Below, in pieces: positions 15,928 to 22,947 of a DNA stretch of 41,613 bases. The stretch lies in assembly GCA_003156595.1 (NCBI GenBank), contig PMHH01000179.1:1-41613 (forward strand). The letters are read 5' to 3'. This DNA comes from Acidimicrobiaceae bacterium. Its GTDB lineage: Bacteria > Actinomycetota > Acidimicrobiia > Acidimicrobiales > Palsa-688. The stretch's first letter is position 1; the number at the start of each line of letters is the position of its first letter. The notes under the pieces are model-generated. The model did no database searches. It was not told where the DNA came from and worked only from the letters and a program-made list of their open reading frames with translations. Both the position numbers and the translations under genes were made by a program.

Positions 15928-16425
15928 CGACCGGCGTTCGATGCGTTGATGAAGTGGTGGCGTCCCTGGCCGGTGACGTCGCCGACGAAGCTGATGAAAC
16001 CCGTGTTGTTCAGCACGCCGCTGTTGTAGGTCCCGTTGAGCTGCACGTCCAGGACCTTTCCTCCCTTAGCGAGGGGACTCACTCGTCGATATATCAGGAT
16101 TGAGTCTGCTCGGGATGGTGGTCGTATAGGTCACGGAATAGGAGGTGATGACACCGTTGGAGTAGCACCACTTGGTCCGCAGGGTGGCCTTATCGTTTGG
16201 CTCCCAATAGAAATTTCCTTGCGAGTAGTAGCCGCCATCGCCCGTGTATGAAGTCCTCTTGCAGCCGCTCGGGCCGGTCTGCGCTGAGGGCCTGACGTGC
16301 TTGAGGGGGCTGGGCTCGAGGGGGCTGGCCGACGCGGTCGCGGCGCTCGTCCCGATGAGGCACGCGGCCGATGCCAGGCAGACTAACAAGGCTCTCATTC
16401 CGGTCGCTCGCCGGTTTGGACGCAT
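15924..16425 (-). pseudogene. Small secreted protein with a one-base frameshift, coupled to GNAT
   Basis: ATG 16425, or the internal ATG at MRALLV, starts a Sec signal peptide (RALLVCLASAACLIGTSAATASA), followed by a mature domain with two cysteines (SGCKRTSYTGDGGYY and TKWCYSNG). The frame stops at 16066 after SESPR. In the neighbouring frame the sequence continues naturally: LAKGGKVLDVQLNGTYNSGV, then FISFVGDVTGQGRHHFINAS, ending at TGA 15924-15926, which overlaps the GNAT start as ATGA. Removing one base from the four-base run at 16073-16076 joins the frames into about 166 residues. I recognise no family. The ATGA overlap argues that the joined frame is the natural gene. Confidence 0.65.
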
Positions 16426-16573
16426 TTGGGGACTCTATCGCTCCCGGACGGCAAGCCGCCTGGCTAGTGGCGCCGGTGCTGGCGCTGGCTGGTTGAGCGC
16501 TCGGGGGTGCCGGACGGCTCGGCTAGGTTCCTTCCCAAAGGGATATTCACCGTTGATGCCTGCGGAGGTAGAC

Positions 16574-16690
16574 ATGGATCGTGACAGTTTCATCGAGTCG
16601 TTGAACGAAGATCTGCGTACTGAGTTCCAGTCGGTGGTGCAATATGTGCAGCACCGTCCAGATTCAGTAGGGGTTGTCACCACTGACTAA
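16574..16690 (+). pseudogene. Truncated ferritin-like domain gene start
   Basis: GGAGGT (16564-16569) lies just before ATG 16574. The first 27 residues, including SFIESLNEDLRTEFQSVVQY, match the first helix of ferritin-like/bacterioferritin-type proteins, including the Glu and Gln/Tyr positions. It then diverges (HRPDSVGVVTTD) and stops at 38 residues, where family members have about 150. No continuation is found before tRNA-Gln. It is a gene start without its body, like the YbjQ-like fragment at 12470. Confidence 0.5.
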
Positions 16691-16713
16691 CACTTCATGG
16701 CGTTTCACCCCGA

Positions 16714-16746
16714 GGAGACAAGCCGCTGACCTGCGGCTTTGTCTCC
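16714..16746 (-). terminator. Hairpin downstream of tRNA-Gln
   Basis: Arms 16714-16726 (GGAGACAAGCCGC) and 16733-16746 (GCGGCTTTGTCTCC) pair over 13 bp with one bulged base and loop TGACCT. On the minus strand the hairpin begins 9 bases after the tRNA-Gln 3' end. It fits a terminator or processing barrier without a T-tract. Confidence 0.55.
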
Positions 16747-16755
16747 GGGATGCTG

Positions 16756-16827
16756 CTCGGGGGGGAGGACTCGAACCCCCAATGACAGGGCCAGAACCTG
16801 TTGTGTTGCCTATTACACCACCCCCGA
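16756..16827 (-). tRNA. tRNA-Gln (CTG)
   Basis: The complement strand folds as a 72-nt cloverleaf. The acceptor stem TCGGGGG pairs fully with CCCCCGA, the D-arm is TGGTGTAATAGGCA, the anticodon loop TTCTGGC carries CTG, and the T-arm is GGGGG-TTCGAGT-CCTCC with one G-U pair. Discriminator is G and CCA is not encoded. It decodes CAG. Confidence 0.95.
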
Positions 16828-16854
16828 AGGGTGCCTGGTCACTCTAGCCGCCGC

Positions 16855-17502
16855 CTAGGGGCCGAGGCTTACGGGTCGCATCTGCTGGTCCAAGACGTTG
16901 GCCAGACGCCGGAACCCGATGATTCGCCCGACGGCCACCTCGATCGTCTCCTTGGCGAAGTAGGGCACCTGGGCCGTGCCTCGGATGGGGGACGTTCGGG
17001 TCGGCGACACGTATGGGGTCAGGCCCACCTCCTTGGCTATGAGCGAGATGCGCTCGTCGTGGAACGGGTCGGACACGAGCAGGACCCGGGTGATGTGGCG
17101 AGGTTTGAGGAAGTTGGCCACCGCGGAAAGAGATTCCCATGTGTCACGACCCTGGACTTCACGGAGGATGTCGTTCTGCGGCACGCCCTTGGACGCCAGG
17201 TAGTTGGCGCCGGCGGTGGCCTCGGTGTAGATGTCGCCGGGCTCCTTGCCGCCGGTGACCACGATCAACGGGGCCAGCCCGGCCTGCCATAGAGTCAGGG
17301 CGTGGTCGAGGCGGGCCTGGAGGTCCGGAGAGGGCACCCCGTCGTACTGGGCGGCCCCGAGCACGATGATGGCCTGGACCGGACGAGCCTGGTTTTCCCG
17401 GGACGCCCACCACACCTGAAAGAAGGTCACGATCAGGTAGACGACACCCACGCCGATCACCGAAGCCGCCACCAACAACGGCCAGCGGAGCCTCCGCAGC
17501 AT
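16855..17502 (-). CDS. YdcF/SanA-like DUF218 membrane-anchored protein
   Basis: This 215-residue protein has one N-terminal transmembrane helix (LLVAASVIGVGVVYLIVTFF) followed by an extracytoplasmic DUF218 domain. Family motifs visible are AIIVLGAAQYDG (acidic pocket), ARLDHALTLWQAG, IVVTGGK, EATAGANYL, DTWESLSAVANFL and LLVSDPFHDERI. DUF218 proteins are linked to envelope integrity, with no settled biochemistry. ATG 17502 is chosen because it lies 13 bases after the gltX stop and places the membrane helix at the N-terminus; the longer frame to 17613 overlaps gltX. It is probably co-transcribed with gltX. Confidence 0.85.
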   Translation of the reverse strand: MLRRLRWPLLVAASVIGVGVVYLIVTFFQVWWASRENQARPVQAIIVLGAAQYDGVPSPDLQARLDHALTLWQAGLAPLIVVTGGKEPGDIYTEATAGANYLASKGVPQNDILREVQGRDTWESLSAVANFLKPRHITRVLLVSDPFHDERISLIAKEVGLTPYVSPTRTSPIRGTAQVPYFAKETIEVAVGRIIGFRRLANVLDQQMRPVSLGP

Positions 17503-17515
17503 CAGCGCCAAACGA

Positions 17516-18904
17516 TCAGCCGCCCGATTCCAGCCGGCGCTGGGCCTCGGCCAGGCGGGCCAGCGTCCGGTCCCGGCCGAGCGCCTCGAGCGACTCCCAC
17601 AGCGGCGGCCCAACCGAGCGACCGGTCACCGCCAGGCGGACCGGAGCCTGGGCCTTGCCGAGCTGGGCCACGCCGGCCTCCTCCCCGGCGGCGACGGTGG
17701 CGTCGTGAATGACCGCCGCCTTCCACTCATCGATCTCCGTATACCGCTTGGACGCGGCCGCCAACACGGCGGCGAAGGCCGGGTGCTTGCGCACGCCGCG
17801 GGCCCACTCCTCGGCGTCGACCACCAGCTGCGGCAGGTACAGGAAGTCGGTCATGGAGTACACCTCGGCCAGGGTCCGAACCCGCTCCTGGACCAGCGCC
17901 GCCAGCGGCTGCCACCGGGTCAGCAACCAGGCCTGGGCCCGGTCCACTAGATCGTCGACGGTGAAGGCGCGGAGGTATTCGGAGTTGACCGACTGCAGCT
18001 TGCGCTCGTCGAAGATGGCGCCGGCGCTCTTGACATCTTCCAGGCGGAACTCAGCCACCAGCTCGTCCAGGGTGAGGATCTCCCGGTCGTCCCCCGGCGA
18101 CCACCCGAGCAGGGCCAGATAATTGCGCAGGGCCTCGGGCAGGTAACCCTCGTCCCGGTAGTCCTCGACGGCGACCTTGTCCCGGCGTTTGGAGAGCTTC
18201 TTGCGGGCCTCGTTGAGCAGCAGTGGCAGGTGGGCGAAGACCGGCCGAGGGCCGTAGCCGAGGGCCTCCCAGAGCAACAGGTACTTGGACGTGTTGGAGA
18301 CGTGGTCCTCGCCACGGATCACGTGGGTAATCGCCATCTCCGCGTCGTCGACGACGTTGGCCAGGAGGAAGAGCGGGTCCCCGTTGGACTTGCGCACCCC
18401 GAAGTCCTCGATCTTGGCGTTGTCCACCGTGACGGTGCCGCGGATCACGTCGTCGAAGGAGCTCTGGCCAGTGTCGGGGGTTCGGAACCGCACCAGGCGC
18501 CCGGCGAGCGGTTCGAGCCCCCGGTCCCGGCAGAAGCCGTCGTAGCCGGGGGTCTTGTCGCCTCGCTGCCGGGCCCGCTCCGAGACCGCATCGGGCGTGC
18601 AGTCGCAGGCGTAGGCCGCCCCGGATGCCAGCAGGCGCTCGATGGCGTCGGCGTACAGGGCGGTCCGCTCGGACTGGAAGTAAGGGCCTTCGTCCCAGTC
18701 CAACCCCAGCCACTGCATGGCCCGGAGGATCCCGTCGACATGCTCGGGCCGGTTGCGGGCCGTATCGGTGTCCTCGATGCGCAGGACGAAAGTGCCCCCC
18801 TGCTGGCGGGCGTACAGCCAGTTGAACAACGCCGTCCGCCCCGTTCCCACGTGGAAGAAACCGGTTGGCGAGGGGGCAATGCGCACGCGAGGACCGTCGG
18901 TCAC
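17516..18904 (-). CDS. gltX: Glutamyl-tRNA synthetase
   Basis: This 462-residue class I synthetase charges tRNA-Glu. Visible features are RIAPSPTGFFHVGTGRTALF at residues 8-27 (HVGT is the HIGH motif), LRIEDTD, the GluRS insertion with RDRGLEPLAGRLVRFRTPD, VIRGEDHVSNT, KKLSKR (the KMSKS equivalent), and a C-terminal anticodon-binding helical domain. The insertion cysteines CDCTPD are present, but the usual fourth zinc ligand pattern is incomplete. Length is typical. A tRNA-Glu gene and a tRNA-Gln gene flank this region; if no glnS exists, this enzyme might also serve Gln via GatCAB, but that cannot be decided here. Confidence 0.96.
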   Translation of the reverse strand: MTDGPRVRIAPSPTGFFHVGTGRTALFNWLYARQQGGTFVLRIEDTDTARNRPEHVDGILRAMQWLGLDWDEGPYFQSERTALYADAIERLLASGAAYACDCTPDAVSERARQRGDKTPGYDGFCRDRGLEPLAGRLVRFRTPDTGQSSFDDVIRGTVTVDNAKIEDFGVRKSNGDPLFLLANVVDDAEMAITHVIRGEDHVSNTSKYLLLWEALGYGPRPVFAHLPLLLNEARKKLSKRRDKVAVEDYRDEGYLPEALRNYLALLGWSPGDDREILTLDELVAEFRLEDVKSAGAIFDERKLQSVNSEYLRAFTVDDLVDRAQAWLLTRWQPLAALVQERVRTLAEVYSMTDFLYLPQLVVDAEEWARGVRKHPAFAAVLAAASKRYTEIDEWKAAVIHDATVAAGEEAGVAQLGKAQAPVRLAVTGRSVGPPLWESLEALGRDRTLARLAEAQRRLESGG

Positions 18905-19342
18905 GGCTTCCCAGGCTACCGATCACGCCCCTGAGGCGTTCTTGGTAGCAACTTTCGTTATTGGTAGCTGACGGGACCTTAAAGGGGCCTTAAAGGGGCT
19001 CCGGCGGTACCAATAGCGGCAACTGTTACCAAGAAGGCTGAAGGTAACTCGCTCAAAATCATCAAACTACATTGAAAATAGCAGACCAGGAGGCCCGCCA
19101 CCGCCGGCGAGAAGCTCACACGGGCCGGGGCTCGCCCAAGAGGTCCCCTGTCCAAGGATCCGGCAAGCGACCTGAGGCCGGCGGCGTGGCGACAGTCGCC
19201 GGCGGGCCTCTCACCGCGGGACGACGAGGGGTGCTGGTCGGCAGGCGTGACAGAGAGGCGGGGCCGGCACGGCAAGACGCCGATCCGTTCATACCGGATC
19301 GGCGGCTTGGCGATGCGGGGCCCGCCAAGGCCCCTGTGGTCG
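18905..19342. promoter_or_regulatory. Intergenic region with TTGGTA half-sites and a tandem 11-bp repeat
   Basis: Upstream of gltX (minus strand) lie two direct TTGGTAGC copies (18942-18949 and 18961-18968) and two inverted copies TACCAA (19008-19013 and 19027-19032). Together they form four half-sites spaced 14-47 bp apart. Between them CCTTAAAGGGG occurs twice in tandem (18977-18987, 18988-18998). GTTACC (19025-19030) and GGTAAC (19043-19048) form another inverted repeat. The region is locally AT-richer than its surroundings. It could be a regulator-binding platform for gltX. No gene is supported here. Confidence 0.45.
19278..19304 (-). terminator. Terminator downstream of the sigma factor gene
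   Basis: A perfect 10-bp inverted repeat CGCCGATCCG / CGGATCGGCG with a 7-base loop begins 38 bases after the sigma-factor stop. On the minus strand it is followed by TCTTGCC, a weak U-tract. Confidence 0.65.
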
Positions 19343-20305
19343 TTAGCTGGCGAGGAGATCGTGAGCGTCGCCGCCGGCGAGCTGCCGGCGCAGCTTGCCC
19401 AGGGCGTCGCGCTCGATGCGGCGAACCCGCTCGGCGGTGAGCTGGAGGGCCTGGCCTACCTCGCCCTGAGTGCGGGGTTCGCCCCGGTCCAAGCCGTAGC
19501 GCAGCTCCAGGACCTGGCGCTCCTCATCGGAGAGGCGGTCGAGGAAGCGGGCCACCTCGTCGGGCAGCAGGCTCTTGGCGACGGCTTCGAAGGGGCTCTC
19601 GGCCGTCCGGTTGACGACCAGGTCGCCCAGGCTGGTGTCGCCGTCCTCCCCCACGGCCACGTCCAGGCTCATCGGGTCGGTGTCGTAGCGGAACAACTCT
19701 GACAGAGCAGATTCGGTCGTACCCAGGGCCTCCGCCAGCTCCGAGAGGGTGGGCGGACGCCCGATACGGACCTCCATCTCGGCCTGCAGCCGGCGGGCCC
19801 GGCGGATCTCGTCGCCGACGTGGGCGGGGACCCGCACGGTGTGGGCGGTATTCTCCACCGCCCGACCGATCGACTGCCGGATCCACCACGTGGCGTACGT
19901 CGAGAACTTGAAGCCCTTGCGCCAGTCGAACTTCTCCACCGCGTGGATCAGGCCCAGGTTGCCCTCCTGGATCAGGTCGCCGAGGGGCAAACCAGACCAT
20001 TGGTACTTTCGGGCCACCGAAACGACCAGCCGGAGGTTGGCGTTGATGAACTGAGTGGTGGCCTCAGCAGCTGCGGCCACCTGCTTGTGCAGGTTACGGC
20101 GCTCTTTGGCCGTAAGCTTCTGACCAGTGTCCAGAGTGGCTTGGGCAGCTTGGCCTTCTTGGATAATTTGGCCTAGGCGCATCTCGTCGGCCTTGGTGAG
20201 CAGCGGAAAGCTGCCCGCCTCGTCGAGGTAGAGGCCCAGCAGATCGGGAGAGTACGAAAGCGTCGGATTCATTGCATAGTGAAATAACCCCGTCGAGTGC
20301 GGCAT
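19343..20305 (-). CDS. Sigma-70 family RNA polymerase sigma factor (HrdB/SigB-like, group 1 or 2)
   Basis: This 320-residue sigma factor contains region 1.2 (DLLGLYLDEAGSFPLLTKAD), region 2 with the core-binding and -10 recognition segments (NLRLVVSVARKYQWSGLPLG, GLIHAVEKFDWRKGFKFSTY, WWIRQSIGRAVENTAHTVRV), region 3, and region 4 (LDRLSDEERQVLELRYGLD, then a helix-turn-helix). It lacks the long acidic region 1.1 of primary sigma factors, so it may be a non-essential group 2 factor, although compact primary factors exist. Start choice: ATG 20305 (MPHSTG) or ATG 20272 (MNPTLSYSP); neither has a clear ribosome site. A CRP-like palindrome lies about 22 bases upstream. DUF2630 is divergent. Confidence 0.92.
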   Translation of the reverse strand: MPHSTGLFHYAMNPTLSYSPDLLGLYLDEAGSFPLLTKADEMRLGQIIQEGQAAQATLDTGQKLTAKERRNLHKQVAAAAEATTQFINANLRLVVSVARKYQWSGLPLGDLIQEGNLGLIHAVEKFDWRKGFKFSTYATWWIRQSIGRAVENTAHTVRVPAHVGDEIRRARRLQAEMEVRIGRPPTLSELAEALGTTESALSELFRYDTDPMSLDVAVGEDGDTSLGDLVVNRTAESPFEAVAKSLLPDEVARFLDRLSDEERQVLELRYGLDRGEPRTQGEVGQALQLTAERVRRIERDALGKLRRQLAGGDAHDLLAS

Positions 20306-20326
20306 TATGCCGACACCCGTCAGGTT

Positions 20327-20352
20327 GCGACTGTGACAAAGGGCACAGTCGC
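20327..20352. promoter_or_regulatory. CRP-like palindrome between sigma factor and DUF2630 genes
   Basis: The inverted repeat GCGACTGTG-N8-CACAGTCGC has perfect 9-bp arms. Its core TGTGA-CAAAGG-GCACA (20332-20347) differs at one position from the CRP/GlxR consensus TGTGA-N6-TCACA. It lies 15 bases from the DUF2630 ATG and 21 bases from the longer sigma-factor start, in a position to control both divergent genes, most likely as a repressor site or overlapping the transcription start. Confidence 0.6.
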
Positions 20353-20367
20353 GGGTAGGAGCCCCCA

Positions 20368-20610
20368 ATGAACGACGCTGAGATCGTTGACCATATTGAC
20401 AAACTCGTCGCCGAGGAGCACCAACTTGAGCGCGAGCACGGTGAGCAGGGCTTATCGGAAGAGCAGCGCCAACGGCTTCAGCAGATCGAGGTGCAGCTCG
20501 ACCAGTGCTGGGACCTGCTGCGCCAGCGCCGGGCCTTGCGAGATTACGGTGAGGATCCCAGAGAGGCCGAGGTCCGTCCCCCCGACGTCGTGGAGCACTA
20601 CCAACAGTGA
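20368..20610 (+). CDS. DUF2630 family protein
   Basis: This 80-residue acidic protein matches DUF2630, an actinobacterial family with a helical hairpin. IDKLVAEEHQLE and LQQIEVQLDQCWDLLRQRRA are the signature segments, ending VRPPDVVEHYQQ. It is predicted to form a coiled coil; its role is unknown. GGAG lies close before the ATG. Its TGA overlaps the GTG of the aldehyde dehydrogenase gene (GTGA), so the two are translationally coupled. Confidence 0.9.
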   Translation: MNDAEIVDHIDKLVAEEHQLEREHGEQGLSEEQRQRLQQIEVQLDQCWDLLRQRRALRDYGEDPREAEVRPPDVVEHYQQ

Positions 20611-22097
20611 CCGCGCCGTCTTCGGACAAGCAGGCCGCTGACGAGCAGCGGGTCCTCGACTCGGTCCCGAACGGCCTCCTGATCGACGGCCGGTGGCGCC
20701 CGGCGGCCAGCGGGCGAACCGTGCGAGTCGAAGACCCCGCCACGGGCGAGTCCCTGATCGAGGTGGCGGACGGCGCCGCCGCTGACGCCCTCGACGCCCT
20801 GGACGCCGCCCACCGCGCCCAGCCGGGATGGGCGGCCACCCCACCCCGGGAACGTGGGGAGATCCTCCGCCGGGCGTTCGAGGCCCTCACCGCCAACGCG
20901 GGAGACCTGGCGTTGCTCATGACCTTGGAGATGGGCAAGCCCGTCGCCGAGTCCCGGGCCGAGATCACCTACGCCGCGGAGTTCTTCCGCTGGTACTCCG
21001 AGGAGGCCGTGCGCATCGCAGGGGACTACCGCGTGGCCCCCGCGGGTGGCAGCCGGCTGCTCGTCACGCGCCAGCCAGTTGGTCCGTGCCTCTTCATCAC
21101 CCCGTGGAACTTCCCGATGGCGATGGGTACGCGCAAGATCGGGCCGGCCGTCGCCGCCGGCTGCACCATGGTGCTCAAGCCAGCCACGCTCACTCCCTTG
21201 TCCTCGCTCGCCCTGGCCCAGATACTGATCGACGCCGGCCTGCCCGACGGGGTCCTCAACGTGGTGACCACCAGCGCCGCCGGCGGCACGACCGGACCAC
21301 TGATTGCCGATCCACGGCTCCGCAAACTGTCCTTCACCGGCTCGACCGAGGTGGGCAAACGGCTGATCGGAGCGGCCGCCGAGCAGGTGCTGCGGGTGTC
21401 CATGGAGTTGGGCGGGAACGCCCCGTTCCTGGTGTTCGCCGATGCGGACCTCGATCAAGCGGTCGAAGGCGCCATGCTGGCCAAGATGCGCAACGGCGGC
21501 GAAGCCTGCACGTCCGCCAACCGCTTTTACGTGCAACGCCAGGTGGCCGACGACTTCGCCAATCGCTTGGCGCAGCGCATGGGCTCCCTCCGGATGGGAC
21601 GAGGCACGGAGGAGGGCGTGACGGTTGGACCGTTGATCGACGACGACCAGCGCGCCAAGGTGGCCCACCTGGTTGACGACGCGAAGGCGAAGGGGGCCCG
21701 GGTCCTCTGCGGCGGGGGCGCACCGAGCGGACCGGGCTATTTCTTCGAACCGACCGTCCTTTCAGAGGTTCCGGACGATGCCGAGCTACTGCGAGAGGAG
21801 ATCTTCGGACCGGTGGCGCCCATCGTGGCGTTCGACACCGAGGAGAACGCAGTGGACGCCGCCAACGCCACCGAGTACGGCCTGGTCGCCTACGCCTACA
21901 CGACGGATTTGGACCGGGCGGTGCGGGTGGCCGAGGGGATCAAGGCCGGCATGGTCGGGCTCAACCAGGGGGTCGTGTCCAACCCGGCAGCCCCCTTTGG
22001 CGGCGTCAAGCAGTCCGGCTTCGGGCGGGAAGGCGGCCGCGAGGGCATAGAGGAGTACCTCGACGTCAAGTACATCGCCATCAAGGCCGGCTTCTAG
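20607..22097 (+). CDS. NAD(P)-dependent aldehyde dehydrogenase, succinate-semialdehyde type
   Basis: This 496-residue ALDH oxidises an aldehyde to the acid. Catalytic residues seen are Asn168 (PWNFP), Glu267 (MELGG) and Cys301 (GGEACTSAN); cofactor motif is FTGSTEVGK. The overall sequence (ALLMTLEMGKPVAESRAEI, IFGPVAPI, PFGGVKQSGFGREGG near the end) resembles GabD-type succinate-semialdehyde dehydrogenases, but substrate use is not certain from motifs. It starts with GTG overlapping the DUF2630 stop. A MerR regulator is encoded convergently 21 bases after its stop. Confidence 0.92.
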   Translation: MTAPSSDKQAADEQRVLDSVPNGLLIDGRWRPAASGRTVRVEDPATGESLIEVADGAAADALDALDAAHRAQPGWAATPPRERGEILRRAFEALTANAGDLALLMTLEMGKPVAESRAEITYAAEFFRWYSEEAVRIAGDYRVAPAGGSRLLVTRQPVGPCLFITPWNFPMAMGTRKIGPAVAAGCTMVLKPATLTPLSSLALAQILIDAGLPDGVLNVVTTSAAGGTTGPLIADPRLRKLSFTGSTEVGKRLIGAAAEQVLRVSMELGGNAPFLVFADADLDQAVEGAMLAKMRNGGEACTSANRFYVQRQVADDFANRLAQRMGSLRMGRGTEEGVTVGPLIDDDQRAKVAHLVDDAKAKGARVLCGGGAPSGPGYFFEPTVLSEVPDDAELLREEIFGPVAPIVAFDTEENAVDAANATEYGLVAYAYTTDLDRAVRVAEGIKAGMVGLNQGVVSNPAAPFGGVKQSGFGREGGREGIEEYLDVKYIAIKAGF

Positions 22098-22118
22098 CAA
22101 CCGGCCCCGGCGGCTCCA

Positions 22119-22646
22119 TCAGATTTGGAACGTCGGGGTGCAGGTCTGGGGGAGCGTGATGTGGTACTCGGCGGCGAAGGACCGATGCTCATCGGCGCTG
22201 GCTTCGAGGTCGGCTAGGAAGGCCTGCAGGGTGGCGAACTTGCGGACAACTTGTTCCTGGGTGCGGGCGTTGCGCTCGGCGACCTCGATGATGATCTGGG
22301 CCCTCCGCTCGGCGCTGACATCGCCCTGATACTCGCGCTGTAGTTCGCCCAGACTGTCCTCGGCGGCCAGGATGTCGGCGATCTCCTCGAGGTCGAAGCC
22401 CATCACCGCCTGCAATTCGCGGATCCGCACCAGCCGCACTATGTCCGCCTTGGTGTAGCGGCGGGATCCCCCGGCAGTGTAACTCGACGGCTCGGCCAAT
22501 CCGAGCTCTTCGTAGTAGCGCAGCGTCCGGGTGGACACGTCGAGCCGATCCGCCACCTCCCCGATGCGGTAGAGCTCCTGGCCCTCGGATTCGTCGCGGC
22601 CGTCTACGACACGGCCCAGATCGACGGCCGGCCTCCGCTTCTTCAT
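22119..22646 (-). CDS. MerR family transcriptional regulator
   Basis: This 175-residue regulator has the MerR N-terminal winged helix (YRIGEVADRLDVSTRTLRYY, then EELGLAEPS and GSRRYTKADIVRLVRI, about residues 27-85). A long coiled coil with REYQGDVSAERRAQIIIEVA follows, and the C-terminus has one cysteine (PQTCTPTFQI). No metal-binding cysteine set is seen. I use ATG 22646 because upstream codons are low-complexity, though no good ribosome site is present. A 16-bp ACGT palindrome lies 70 bases upstream and is the likely operator. Neighbouring targets may include the GAF-ANTAR gene and itself. The ACGT palindrome type recalls LiuR-like MerR proteins of acyl-CoA degradation. Confidence 0.9.
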   Translation of the reverse strand: MKKRRPAVDLGRVVDGRDESEGQELYRIGEVADRLDVSTRTLRYYEELGLAEPSSYTAGGSRRYTKADIVRLVRIRELQAVMGFDLEEIADILAAEDSLGELQREYQGDVSAERRAQIIIEVAERNARTQEQVVRKFATLQAFLADLEASADEHRSFAAEYHITLPQTCTPTFQI

Positions 22647-22716
22647 CACAGGGGAGGCCGCTGACCCTGACCGCGTGGGGCGGCTAGGTAGTACGGCTGA
22701 TGACTTGATCCTGATG

Positions 22717-22732
22717 TTAACGTCGACGTAAA
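22717..22732. promoter_or_regulatory. ACGT palindrome, probable MerR operator
   Basis: TTAACGTCGACGTAAA is a 16-bp inverted repeat with 7 of 8 positions matched, in an AT-rich patch between the divergent MerR and GAF-ANTAR genes. The form resembles the ACGT-containing palindromes described for LiuR-type MerR regulators. The rest of 22647-22947 contains two T-runs (22814-22832) but no stem that would make them terminators. Confidence 0.5.
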
Positions 22733-22947
22733 TTTCGTATTCACATTGTTGGCTGCCTCGAGAACACGAAAGGTCATGCCATCCATTATTTCCAGCACTC
22801 CGCCGCTCAACGCGTTTTTGCCAGCTTTTTTTCCACCGAGAGCGTTGCCGCCGGCTTGGAGTCGTGGAATGGCAGAACCCGCTCGTGGGATGCGATGGGG
22901 GAACCCAACCGGCGTCCGCCCGCGCCATAGCTCGCCGGCCGAGGACC

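Noticed and set aside
20306-20968. Extension of the sigma-factor frame to 541 codons
   Set aside because: The extra N-terminus is antisense to DUF2630 and ALDH and is Arg/Ser/Ala-rich shadow sequence; region 1.2 begins just after the chosen start.
22814-22832. T-runs as a possible terminator
   Set aside because: There is no stable stem directly before them, and they lie in a divergent promoter region.
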